Part shown: positions 44,455 to 55,432 of the stretch, piece after piece | How positions within the stretch are numbered: the first letter of the stretch is position 1 | Layout of the letters: each line of letters starts with the position of its first letter | Source: Vandiemenella viatica | Taxonomy: Eukaryota; Arthropoda; Insecta; Orthoptera; Morabidae | Direction: 5' to 3' | DNA length: 64,000 bases | Assembly: GCA_031002005.1 (NCBI GenBank) | Contig: JARYHS010009186.1 | Coordinates: 184,972,437-185,036,436 of the forward strand | Position numbers and translations under genes: made by a program | Notes under the pieces: generated by a model | Seen by the model: the letters and a program-made list of their open reading frames with translations, nothing else | Told to the model about the DNA's origin: nothing | Database searches by the model: none

Positions 44455-44795
44455 TTGAGAAAAAGCGGTGACGCTCTGGCCTCACATTCGGGAGGACATA
44501 GGTTGAAATCTCGTACGGTCATGCAGATTTGGGGTTTCAAAGATTTCCCAAATCACTCCATATGAAAACTGGAATGGTTCCTTTAAAAGAGCATGGCTGA
44601 CATCCTTGCCACTATTCTACCGCACCCTCGGGAAGGAATTCGGCCCTGGCCTTCTAAAAGAATCATCTCAGCATTGGCTGGAGTGATTTGGGGAAGCCAT
44701 GATGGCCCATATCTGGATGACTGATCGGGGATTCGAAGCCGCCTCCTCCCGAATGCAAGTCCCGAGCGTTACCGCTCACCCACGACGCTCGTTCT
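44455..44795. mobile_element. Tail-to-tail SINE-A pair, copy in the right arm
   Basis: Reverse complement of 39,800-40,145. The heads lie at the outside: cctcacattcgggaggacat on the left, cctcctcccgaatgcaagtc on the right. Single-base differences from the left-arm copy are scattered, not clustered. Confidence 0.8.
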
Positions 44796-45456
44796 TCCGG
44801 TCTTTAGACAATATCAAACTTATTTACCGGTAGACTGTGTTTGTTGAATTCTTGAGGCTTAGGTGATTTTGGAGTCGATTATCACGGGTGACGAAACGTG
44901 AGCGATCAACTTTTCACTTGAGACTAAAGAACAATGACACTAATGGCAACACCATTCATCGCTAAATTCTGTGTTATTTATGTTATTATACTGTAGTAAT
45001 TCCAAACAAAGAATAAAGCAGGAAAATTTCATGCACACTAAGTAATTAGTATTGAACCTTGTATAATAACAAATCGCAATGCTGTAAAGAAACAAAATAA
45101 GTATATACCGAAACTATTAACAGCATTGTAGAAAACGAAAAAAAAAACCGCTAATTTAAGAACTCTGCTTATAATCCCGATCCTCAACGAACTTTCTTTA
45201 CTTATACCAGTTATAAAAGAATTTATGGTTGTCCTGGGATAATAATCCGGTGGAAATTTTTTAAGTGACAATGGTAGTTTAATTTATTTTTATTGCACTA
45301 ATAATTAGCTCTTTGCCATTTCCTCTCACGTATTAACATACTGCATAAACATTAAAGTCCACCTACAGAATTACAGAAATAATTCCAAACAAAAATTATT
45401 AGTTTCTGAAACGTTAAGTTCGCTTCTATAGTGAAATAATTATTTTGGAAAACATA

Positions 45457-45550
45457 CAGTGTCGGATCTCGTCCCTCGCCCCCCCCCCCGAAAGTCAAAG
45501 TCAAAAAACCGCTCAAGGCCCTCCAAACCAAAATCCTTTATCCGCCACTG
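45457..45550 (-). mobile_element. hAT-type MITE, inverted-arm copy
   Basis: Same MITE as 39,038-39,134, three bases shorter, mainly in the C/G homopolymer. The shared flanking octamers show that the copy arose by duplication of the locus, not by a new insertion. Confidence 0.75.
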
Positions 45551-45572
45551 GAAATATGTGTGCGTTTGATAA

Positions 45573-46572
45573 NNNNNNNNNNNNNNNNNNNNNNNNNNNN
45601 NNNNNNNNNNNNNNNNNNNNNNNNNNNNNNNNNNNNNNNNNNNNNNNNNNNNNNNNNNNNNNNNNNNNNNNNNNNNNNNNNNNNNNNNNNNNNNNNNNNN
45701 NNNNNNNNNNNNNNNNNNNNNNNNNNNNNNNNNNNNNNNNNNNNNNNNNNNNNNNNNNNNNNNNNNNNNNNNNNNNNNNNNNNNNNNNNNNNNNNNNNNN
45801 NNNNNNNNNNNNNNNNNNNNNNNNNNNNNNNNNNNNNNNNNNNNNNNNNNNNNNNNNNNNNNNNNNNNNNNNNNNNNNNNNNNNNNNNNNNNNNNNNNNN
45901 NNNNNNNNNNNNNNNNNNNNNNNNNNNNNNNNNNNNNNNNNNNNNNNNNNNNNNNNNNNNNNNNNNNNNNNNNNNNNNNNNNNNNNNNNNNNNNNNNNNN
46001 NNNNNNNNNNNNNNNNNNNNNNNNNNNNNNNNNNNNNNNNNNNNNNNNNNNNNNNNNNNNNNNNNNNNNNNNNNNNNNNNNNNNNNNNNNNNNNNNNNNN
46101 NNNNNNNNNNNNNNNNNNNNNNNNNNNNNNNNNNNNNNNNNNNNNNNNNNNNNNNNNNNNNNNNNNNNNNNNNNNNNNNNNNNNNNNNNNNNNNNNNNNN
46201 NNNNNNNNNNNNNNNNNNNNNNNNNNNNNNNNNNNNNNNNNNNNNNNNNNNNNNNNNNNNNNNNNNNNNNNNNNNNNNNNNNNNNNNNNNNNNNNNNNNN
46301 NNNNNNNNNNNNNNNNNNNNNNNNNNNNNNNNNNNNNNNNNNNNNNNNNNNNNNNNNNNNNNNNNNNNNNNNNNNNNNNNNNNNNNNNNNNNNNNNNNNN
46401 NNNNNNNNNNNNNNNNNNNNNNNNNNNNNNNNNNNNNNNNNNNNNNNNNNNNNNNNNNNNNNNNNNNNNNNNNNNNNNNNNNNNNNNNNNNNNNNNNNNN
46501 NNNNNNNNNNNNNNNNNNNNNNNNNNNNNNNNNNNNNNNNNNNNNNNNNNNNNNNNNNNNNNNNNNNNNNNN
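45573..46572. other. Assembly gap of exactly 1,000 N
   Basis: The round length suggests a placeholder, so the true distance is unknown. It cuts the right arm of the locus A palindrome. Long open frames reported across it are artefacts of N. Confidence 1.
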
Positions 46573-48330
46573 TGAATTTAGTACCTGTAAATAGTATAGA
46601 TCATTGCTTGTTGAGAGAGTAGTGCAATGTACATCTCAAAATACGGATGTAAGAGCCACAGATCTTTGTATTATGGTATATATTAATAGCATTGTATGTA
46701 TGATGATTATAGAAGCCGAAAACGCACAGCAATCTGTTATTATTAATGAGTATTATCGAATGATTATTGTAAACACATTGGGGGATTTACGATTTGATGG
46801 ATGACGCAGTTTTATGAAATAAATTGACTGTTTCGGAACAGTGTTTTTAATTAATCAGTATCAATAGCTACTGATACGATTATCTTGACCAACTATGTCT
46901 TACGTACGGTTTTAAGTTTTGTCTACAACATGTGCTATTTTCTTTTGATTGGAAACATTAAAATATGATACCTAGCGGTGGTTCTTCTTGAGCTGGCGTT
47001 GCTAATTTATCAAATTAACCCGTGGTAACTGGCGACCCTGCCAGGATTAATTAATCAAACTCTCAAAACTGACGACAGAGTATCCGTGTAAAATAAAACC
47101 TCATAATTGGCTACACTTGATCTACAATTAAATTAACTAAACCAATCATACGCTCGAAACACCATGCATGAGAACAGATGCCTTTATTCTTTATCACAAA
47201 CGCTAAGACAGTGAATAATGTAACTCTATACGACGGAGCGGATAAACATTTTAAAGTCTCATCGATCATTATGAGCAAGTACAATCTCGAGATGTGTTCT
47301 GTTCAGGAGTGAGACTGGTTCGTCGTGGTCGGCTTGTGCCACTGTGCAGAGGCGGGAAGAGCCTCGTCGCTGGAGTTTCGTGTAGGCCACTGTTGACGTC
47401 AGCGGGCACTCCGCTCGGCTTTTGTCACCAGCCCCGCCTTCCAACAAGTTGTGACCTCTGCTGCCAGTCACGAGCAACAGTTGGTCATAAATCAAGTCAC
47501 ACTCGGCGCACGCGACGGGAGGCGAGCCGGTGTCAGCCGCAGCTGGCTGCCAGGTTTTGTCACAGAGGCGCTTTTATTTCTTTGATATCATGGAATTTGC
47601 TAGACAAAGAATTTTGTACCCGTATCTTTCCGAATATCATCTCAGACTATAATCGGATAATAGTTCCAATTATTACTATTGTTAATTGGTGTTCGTGACC
47701 ATAAAGCCATTCTCAGAACTATGTACGTAATTATAATGGTATACATTACTTATCATTGAAGACATGGAAAGATGTTTATTTAAATGGGACGCAGAGAGCT
47801 TCTTGAATTCATATCAGTGCTTCTGTAAATCACAGATTGGTTGGTGAGTGATGATTTTAACGCCAGTCGTTCTTCTATCAGGGCCAATGATTACATGAAA
47901 AATTCACAACCAAATAACTCATTAACATCATTATACATTCATGTAACGTACATACACGTATTACATTAAGTTGTTACAATTCTGTATTTTAAATTGCAGC
48001 GTTACTAATACAATAAAAACCAAACAAAAAGAGAAATATATATCTAAAATTCGTAAAAAAATCAGATAGTTATAACGTCTCACTAGTTCCAGGTATTAAT
48101 CCAACATGTTAGAATAACAGTATTCCTGCCAAAAGGCCAACAAAACTAATGTTGTAGGCAGTAACCTATTTGAGATTATGAATAACTTTTCACATTTGAT
48201 TGTGTACAGAAACTCACAATTTTCTACTTTTAATAATGTCCGGCAGTGAAAAATTCTTGAACCTTTTTTGGTGCTAACTACAGAACTGCTTTATTCTCCA
48301 GTATATGAGTCTAAATAGGGCTTGAAAATC
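46573..48330. other. No gene seen; one GC-rich patch
   Basis: The sequence right of the gap does not match the palindrome. A GC-rich patch at about 47,290-47,580 carries ORFs on both strands (134 codons plus, 78 minus) with no recognisable domain. The rest is AT-rich with nothing I can name. Confidence 0.45.
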
Positions 48331-48339
48331 AATTTAGTA

Positions 48340-48671
48340 TATGTAAAGAGTGTCGGGATACAACCATAAAATTTTTCTCAAACAGTAATATATTATATCC
48401 ACAGTAAATAAGTATATACATATTTACTATACTAGCGTTCGTAATATACGGCTTATATAGGAACGAAGTCTTTCTCGGCGTTGAGAATGGATGTAGTCTT
48501 CTCGGGAGACTAGCCGAGTGAGTAAGATGTTTCCACACGATATTTCGGCGATCTCAGACTCCGTCGCCATCTTCTGGTGAAGTGCCGGATCCGTCAGAGG
48601 GCTGGTTCTTATAGCCTCTGAATGCGCGCGTGGTGGCGTGCGCGTAGCTGGTTGGCTGACTCGGTCGGCGC
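48340..48671 (-). mobile_element. 3' untranslated end of a Penelope-like element
   Basis: It follows the GIY-YIG ORF on the minus strand and holds the phrases cacttcaccagaagatggcg, gatcgccgaaatatcgtg and cactcggctagtctcccgag. Related phrases occur in reversed pairs at 53,808-53,932, as expected for Penelope terminal regions. The exact 3' boundary is uncertain. Confidence 0.55.
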
Positions 48672-49403
48672 CTAGGCGGTGGGGTGGGGGTTGGCGCCGG
48701 TAGGAGGCAAGCGTGGGCGCAGTTTGTCCGCGGCCGCCGTGCTGTGCACTTCGGCGCGCTGACGACGTATTGCGTTAATGACAGGTGCCCACGCTTCGCT
48801 CAGCTGGTATCCACAGTCCCGGTTGACGAAATTGCGCGTGGTGCGAATTTCAACTGCTTCTGTGAGAATACTGTCCCAGAAGTTCCTTGTACGCGCCAAT
48901 ATCCTGGTATTCTCAAAATCGAAGCCATGGCGTTGTTCCAGGCTATGTTCCGCCACCGCCGATTTTTCACTCTGCCCCAGACGCACGTGTCGGGCGTGTT
49001 CCAGACATCGCTGGTTAATGCATCGTACCGTCTGGCCTATGTATCTCTTGCCGCATTCGCATGGAATACTGTAAACTCCCGGTGTTCGGAGTGCCAGGTC
49101 GTCCTTGGGGGAGCGCAAGATATTCTTCGGCTTCGGTGGCGGCAGGAAGATGGTCTTAATCCCGTTTCTGGCCAGAACTCTGCCAATTCTCGACGTTGTA
49201 GGACCGGAGTATGGCAAGAAGGCAATGCGATCCTGTGGCTCGTTCTCGGTATTATTGAGCCTGCGTCTCGGTTCTCGGAATGCCAGTCTGATCTGATGCT
49301 CCGAGTACCCGTTGCGCCTGAATGTCTGCCGTAGGTGGTTGACTTCGCCCGGTAGGCTGTCGACATCGCAAATCGCTCGCGCCCTATGTACTACCATGCT
49401 CAT
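48672..49403 (-). CDS. Penelope-like element, C-terminal part with GIY-YIG endonuclease
   Basis: An open frame of 243 codons codes for the C-terminal portion of a Penelope-like retroelement protein. The N-terminal 60 residues (HLRQTFRRNGYS) belong to the thumb/linker after the reverse transcriptase. Residues 61-105 (LPYSGPTTSRIGRVL, ILRSPKDD) are the conserved linker. The GIY-YIG nuclease follows: GVYSIPC (109-115), CECG zinc-type cysteines (115-118), YIGQT (121-125), His136/His139, catalytic Glu probably 185 (EAVEIR), and NRDCGYQLSEAW near the end. This nuclease nicks target DNA during retrotransposition. The reverse transcriptase core is missing: the copy is truncated exactly where locus B begins (49,388), and the first three residues come from B sequence. 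No stops, so the fragment is fairly young. It cannot act alone. Confidence 0.88.
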   Translation of the reverse strand: MSMVVHRARAICDVDSLPGEVNHLRQTFRRNGYSEHQIRLAFREPRRRLNNTENEPQDRIAFLPYSGPTTSRIGRVLARNGIKTIFLPPPKPKNILRSPKDDLALRTPGVYSIPCECGKRYIGQTVRCINQRCLEHARHVRLGQSEKSAVAEHSLEQRHGFDFENTRILARTRNFWDSILTEAVEIRTTRNFVNRDCGYQLSEAWAPVINAIRRQRAEVHSTAAADKLRPRLPPTGANPHPTA

Positions 49404-52400
49404 ATTAATCCGAACGACCTGAATTGCACATCGCTACAATTCCTCCTGGGACTTATTCAACCCATTATACACATCTACCAAGACAGTACTATACCCGGTA
49501 GGTGGTACATTCACGTTACTATCCAAAATTGAGACTCACCCACCTCACAAAAAACGTGACATATTTTAACATATTCGTTATACAAACGGAAATATGGATT
49601 ATATTTCGTTAATAAAAGAGTTGTGCAGACATTGAATGCATTTCATTTTAGCTTTTTAAAACATTCAAGAGAAATTACGTTTCCATACAGAACATAAAAA
49701 ATTACCGTTTTCAAACAAAAAGTTAATTTTGAACAAACGCTAGGGTCAGAAGAAAGTATGACATTATACCGATCATCTGTCACTTAAAATAACTAACTAT
49801 TAATGATAAAATCAATATTTGCGTGTAAAGATAGTTTTAGGTGAGTGCGTTGACAAATAATTGCAGCTTTTTGAAGTTAGTTAATTTTGCGGTGTGCTAT
49901 GAAGACATGTTGTTCTTTTACTACTACATTTAAACTTATTTTAGAAACATACGGAAAAACTTATAACTTAATTACTGTTGTCGGTGACATGAGATGTCGT
50001 CAACGCAGTCTGAGTTGACAGTATTTTAGCGTCAAAAAACTTATTTTCACCTACCATTTATAACGAAAGCTGCTTAAGGCGAAATGAAAAACAAAACAAG
50101 ATGAGGGTTCAGTAGTTGAAGACACAATTTCGCATAGTGTTGTCACCTTTGTGGTTTTAGTGGTGTTTCATAAGCAGGCAAAGAACAAAAACTAATACGG
50201 CTTTTTCGCTGTAGCAATATTCTGTGGATGGTGCTGTTAAAACTCAAACGACAGGTGAAACGTTGATTTGATGTCCTTACCAAAAACGTAATTGGCAAGT
50301 ATCCAAGGACAGGCACTTAAAACATTTGGTAATTAACGAACTGCTGCGTTTGCTAGCGGACACGTACGAAATCATTAGTTTATTTCGCGATTTATACGCT
50401 TCTTGCTACTTGAAGTTATTATAGTATACCAACTTTTCACTCCATTCTGATGTTAATACTACGGTGAACTCTTCCGACAGTAGTCCGTATAGAACCTGCA
50501 CTGATTTAAGAGGTATAATTGTTACCAGTCAACTGATAACCCAGAATACAACCAGAAGTTTCACAAGTGCGAAAATTTTAGAAGCTCATACTAATCAATA
50601 ACGAATGTCAATGAACAATTGTTTTTATATTTTGTAACTGTTGTTTATGAGACATAAAGTTTGGAGGAATACACAGGAAGCTGGGAACAAGGAAACGTAA
50701 TGCTGGTCAACACGTGTATAAGAGTTGTTGCCCCCTCTACTGCGGTCTTGGTAGGACTCATCAACTAGCTCTTATAGGCGTCACGGGCGCCGACCGGGAA
50801 GCATGGTGGCTAGCGCTCGGGTAGTTCCTGGAGCAGACGGTTCGAGTCCAGCCTCGGACATAAGTGATTTTTATGAACTGTTACGTTCTTCTTGTGTTTA
50901 ATCTACTGTGGATCACCAAAATCACAACATACACCAACTGAGAAGCTAAAATAATGGAGAGGATTCACCTATCGATAAACTAATACAAATGCTTTATTGG
51001 TTTATTTTTTACCAATTCAGTCTTTAAATGTTTTTTATGTTCTTGAAATGTCACAGGAACGATTATTTACCAAGGATTGGAAAGGAATCCGGCCACGGTA
51101 TTCAAGTATGAATTAGACCCCTGTTAGCCTGAAATTATTTCGTTAATCCTCTGAAAACCAAAACATGGATTTTCTTGACCGTGACATACATAAAATTACT
51201 GACAAATATACTTGAAAGTGGACAACCAAAATGTCAGTGCTAACAGAACTGGTAAAAATTTCAACGATTTCATGAAAAGAAGTGCAGCTTCAAAGGCTTA
51301 CTTTTAACTTAGAAAGACGATCCAAAGTTTCGCTATGATAGGTAGATCAGCAGTCACTGATTCAGAATGCTATTCATGCATCCTATCAGAAGAAATTGTT
51401 CTACTGTCTTCGTTGTATAGGCCTACGTAAGTGACGTTAAAAGCAAAATTGTAGTCAGAATGGATAATCTTCTTGATCATAAAAATCTAACAATTTCCGT
51501 CGAATCACTTAAAACAGTTAATGGTGGTTTGTTACTGCGATCTTAACTGTCTCCTGTAGCATGCTTAGTAGTGAAAGGAAATTATTGATTGATATTCACC
51601 AATCTAATCTATGTATCAACAAATTTGCTGTCATCACAGCTATAGCAGGATGAAGTTCAAAACTGTGAAGGCATAACAAAGTTTTTAATTGGTTGGGGCT
51701 TTACAACCAGCCGATTTCAAGGTCATTAGGGCCTGCAGAGCGCTGGGGAAAGGAACGCCAAGTATCGCAGCCATGGTAATTTGGGAAACACGTCGCGGCA
51801 TTCGCTTGGAGTAATTTCGGAAAACCATGGAAAACCGAAACCAGGACAACCGATCCGGTGATCTAACATGCGACTTTCCGAATTCCATTCTCGAGCGTTA
51901 ACCACTCACCCAACTTGTTCGGTGACAAAACAACTCCAAAATACCTTCCCAAAGAAGAAACGGTTATACGTGGATCTCACGTTTCATTAAGTCTGAGTAA
52001 AGATCTCAGGTAAGTTATCGAATTAATGAAGCTGTTGAGCCAAAAAATAGTGTCAAAATACTAAAATACAACAGCGATGAATGAGGACAAATTTTACGTA
52101 AGAATCTGAAATAACTTAATATTTCGAATATTGAAAATTATGTGTCAGCTAAAAAAAGACTCTGCGATCAAGGACGACACTGCAAACTGTTCCAAAATTT
52201 TATAGTTTAGCGCTGTTATTCTCTGCAGTTGGTTTGTAGAACAGCAGTTATAGTTGAAGGAGGAAATTGTGAGTTTACGCTGAGCATTTGACCACTCGGA
52301 ACTTGCTTTCCATTTAAAACAGAGGGTCTGGCTGGGAGTAATATCATAAAGTCTATAAGCTGAGTAATGATAAAAATCTACATTATCACCTGTTTAAAAA

Positions 52401-52659
52401 AGTTTTCTCACTGAAAGAAAGTTATTATTTGACTTGTGTAATTGCTGCAGATGATTCTTTTCAAACATTTCTAGGGCTTAATTTCAGTGTTATTTCGTTG
52501 TATGTGTACTAAGATTTCAGATAAGTCATGATGATGTTTCGCATTGTGGTTGATAACTTCCCTGAGTTTAACAGAATTCATTTTACATAGGCCATATTAA
52601 AACTGATTACAACCGTCTGCTTCCGTAAAAGATTTTTAATCGCTATAAAACTAAGTTTT
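49388..52659 (+). repeat. Locus B, first segment
   Basis: Direct copy of 31,075-34,350, including the tRNA-like module (about 50,790-50,862) and the SINE-A-related copy (51,694-51,899). Indels against A include a 20-bp loss near 50,087 and a short replacement near 50,416. The left border cuts the Penelope-like ORF. Confidence 0.92.
51694..51899 (-). mobile_element. SINE-A-related copy in locus B
   Basis: Orthologous to 33,395-33,600, with two or three substitutions. The overlapping 67-codon minus-strand ORF exists in both copies only because they are nearly identical; it is not a gene. Confidence 0.65.
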
Positions 52660-54512
52660 GTGAATAGAAACTTAGAATACGTGGCCACGAACGTGAAAGT
52701 AGGTATTTAAATAATCTCCCAGTACGTGGCTTCTCACGAAACGTAGCCCACTTCTGCAAGATTTTAACTCAACTGTCTTGTATTTAGGCAGCATTAGTCA
52801 AGCAATATATTTACTGCAACTTGTCAGTTCCTTTCCTCCATTTTTCCATGTGTTTGTTTCATTTTTTTTTTTAAAATCCATCTTATTTAACATATGCTGA
52901 TGCGTATATCCGTAACAACTTTCTCCAGCAGGTAGAAGAATAAAAATCCTGTTCCGACGCCATAAGCATAATCTGTCGATTTCGCGTGAGACATTGCAAG
53001 GAACAGTAGTCATTCCACTAATTTTTATGACTGTCGGGCATTTAAACTGTTTTAATACTAGAAAATCTAAAATAAATCGGTCATTGCTTAGTTTGATTAT
53101 AGTGTATCAACATGCAAATTCAGACATATTATACACTTCATAAACAAAATACTAAAAAGGTTTTTTGTTAAAAAAAAAGAGAAGAGATTTGCTTCCCATT
53201 TTGGTGAAATATTTTTCAAATGGTATATAAAGAAATCAAACAGAAAGAAATGAGTTATAAATCCTAGCTAACTTGGTGAAAAGGCTGATGTGAATTTGAA
53301 CAAACAGATTTTACTCTCCGAAATCGTGAAATTAAGTAAGAAAGGAATTAATATAAAATTGTTGTCGTAAAAATTTTCTTGAGTAGTCATTTAAATTTGT
53401 TAAAATTACTCATTTAGTTATTTTGTGAAAAATATAAACCGGACGGAAATCGCTATTAGCTCTTCTATAAACAAAAGGAGAAAGTCGTTCAGAATGAAAT
53501 TAACTGATCAGTAGTTTCGTAAATACAGCGAGGAATTAGATTTTTTCCCCGATTTTTTACAAAAACTTAGTAGAAATCGGCAAATAAAAATTTAAACATT
53601 TTAAACGTCACTGGTTTTCATTTCATCTGTAAAAAGATTATGCCAAGAAAATTTTTCTTGAGTCTGCCAACAAGATCTTTATTATTTTTTTCCCATCCCA
53701 TGTTTTTTCAAAAATTAAAACTAAATTAAGGTATAAATAATTAAACTCGTTCGCAATCACAAATATTAAAGAACGAATTATTTACCGACGTTGGCCATAA
53801 ATACAATTCTCTCGGGTGACAAGCTGAGTGAACAAGAGTTTCCCAACTTCGTTTTTATCGCCGAAATATAGAGTGGAAACTCTTTGTTCACTCCGTTTGT
53901 CATGCGAGAGGATTATTATATCAAAGGTTAAGGGTTCAGATTGATAGACAAAGAAACAAACAGTATAAGTTAGGGCGTTGGCATGTGTTTCTTTAATTGA
54001 TTGATCGTTATGTATTATCCCATACTGTGTTGAAAAACAAATGTGTGCAGTTATTCAGATAATGGAAACGTGATACTCGTGGCCTACAGTACGATTTAAA
54101 ATGGGTTGTTCAATTAAAATGAAAAACAAGGAAATAACGTAGAAACAAGCTTCGGCTGGACTTGCTGCACAAGCAGAAATTAATCAACACAGCAAGCTGT
54201 TTCGTAGCCTGAATTGGACAGCATAGGCACTGTTACACATTGTGTTTATGACTTTAGAACTTTCCTTTCTCATTGGAACTCGACTGTAAGCTTATGAGAG
54301 ATTTCCATCTGCAGTATTCTGACACTGGCTTGAGGTGTTCTGATGTTAAAACTTTTAGATTTGTATATTTCTTACTTATTTGTTGTTGAGACGCATTATA
54401 AACGTATTTTTTCTGTCAAGTTTATGGAGATAAAACCTACCAGCCTTTCTGCCAGTCGTTCATTGCCTTTTAGCAGACGTCTTTTACTAGGTCCATAGGA
54501 CTGTCAAATCTA
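52660..54512 (+). other. Segment present only in locus B
   Basis: About 1.85 kb plus the first ~50 bp of the Helitron are absent from locus A, which joins at a short tt/ttt microhomology (34,350). Since A lost the Helitron's 5' end together with this segment, deletion in A is more likely than insertion in B. Contents: AT-rich DNA, a 71-codon minus ORF without domain (52,798-53,013), and a Penelope-like inverted pair (53,808-53,932). Confidence 0.8.
53808..53932. mobile_element. Inverted pair of Penelope-like terminal fragments
   Basis: The left half (ctcgggtgacaagctgagtg, aacaagagtttcc) and the right half (ggaaactctttgttcactcc, gtcatgcgagagg) are reverse-complement relatives with arms of about 37 bp. 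Both resemble the terminal text of the Penelope-like element at 48,490-48,550 (ctcgggagactagccgagtg). The middle holds atcgccgaaatat, as in that element. It looks like a solo inverted terminal remnant. Confidence 0.55.
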
Positions 54513-55432
54513 TCTATATATATAAAGATGAATGTATGTATGTTTGTTTGTTAGTTTGTTTGTTCTTCATACAAATCCACAGCTTTCATCCGATCTCGAT
54601 GAAACTTTGCACACTTATCCTTTGAAACAAGGAAAAATACTGTCTACATTTGGTTGAAAAATTATCTGTATAAATAATACATGTTGTCTCATAATTTCGA
54701 AATGCTACTGAATGGCGATAGACAGACGCGTTGGATATGGACGTCTCTATACTGCCTGCTCCGTGTATCGGTCAGACAGCTCAGTGGTTAAAGCGCTTGC
54801 TTACAAATGTTTGGCTGGTGGTCTCCGGTTCAAAACTCAGTGGAGGCTAAGATTTTTAAAAATTGTTTTTGATCTTAAGAGTCACGCCTGGGCCGGATTG
54901 AATGTTAAACCGTAGATATCACAAAGTTAGGGGTGCAATGCGAGGCAAATCGTAGGTAGTCTTGCAATGCTGTAGGTGTACACTTTTTTACGTTATAATG
55001 ATTCTTCAAGGGGTTGTTCGCAGTCAGAGAGAGAGAGAGAGAGTGTGTCAGTGTGAACCGCAGTAATAATACTATAAATACGGAAGTAAGTCTCTTTCTT
55101 TTTGTTACGTTTTGACGACCAAATGGCTATATCGATGTTGATGGAATTTGACAAGAAAATCTGTATGAGGGCACAGGACATTTTCTCCGGTATGTTTCGT
55201 AGTTGCAGTCACGAAATTTTGAAACCTTATCGAATGGTGACAGAAATATGTTGGAAATTGATTCTCTTCAAGAGACTGGTTCGACGGTAGAATGATATAG
55301 TGATAGCATTCCTGTCATATTATGCCGACTCGGTGTTGTTTGGGTCCAATCCTTCGTTACCAACAACTTTCTATATTCAATTCTGGCAAAAAATTCTTAA
55401 TCCACGCGTACGAAGTCGCGGGTACGAGCTAG
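54513..55432 (+). mobile_element. Non-autonomous Helitron, complete, in locus B
   Basis: Begins TCTATATATATAAAG after an A (54,512) and ends CTAG (55,429-55,432) before a T. The 3' hairpin region is cgcgtacgaagtcgcgggta. Length 920 bp; same family as 34,851-35,766. It carries a TTTG-type microsatellite near the start, a tRNA-like module (about 54,776-54,850; here the B-box is altered to ggttcaaaactc) and a GA microsatellite (about 55,026-55,042). No ORF. Confidence 0.85.

Larger units (their letters stand above)
41226..45572 (-). repeat. Palindrome of locus A, right arm (interrupted)
   Basis: Inverted copy of 39,015-41,178, split by the DD41D element at 41,706-43,904. Inside it are a tRNA-like module (41,607-41,672), inverted U2, inverted SINE-A pair (44,455-44,795) and MITE copy (45,457-45,550). 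It runs into the assembly gap at 45,573, so its true end is unknown; by comparison with B it may continue to the equivalent of 36,645. Confidence 0.92.

Noticed and set aside
45445..46594. Long plus-strand ORFs of 344-376 codons
   Set aside because: They consist almost wholly of N codons from the assembly gap; only about 40 real codons precede the gap, and these come from the MITE and palindrome arm.
48490..48560. Hammerhead ribozyme in the Penelope-like end
   Set aside because: I looked for the CTGANGA and GAAA core on both strands and did not find it; a stem-like cggctagtctcccgag is not enough.
48684..49334. 216-codon plus-strand ORF opposite the Penelope-like frame
   Set aside because: It is a shadow on the opposite strand of a GC-rich coding region; only the minus frame has GIY-YIG motifs.
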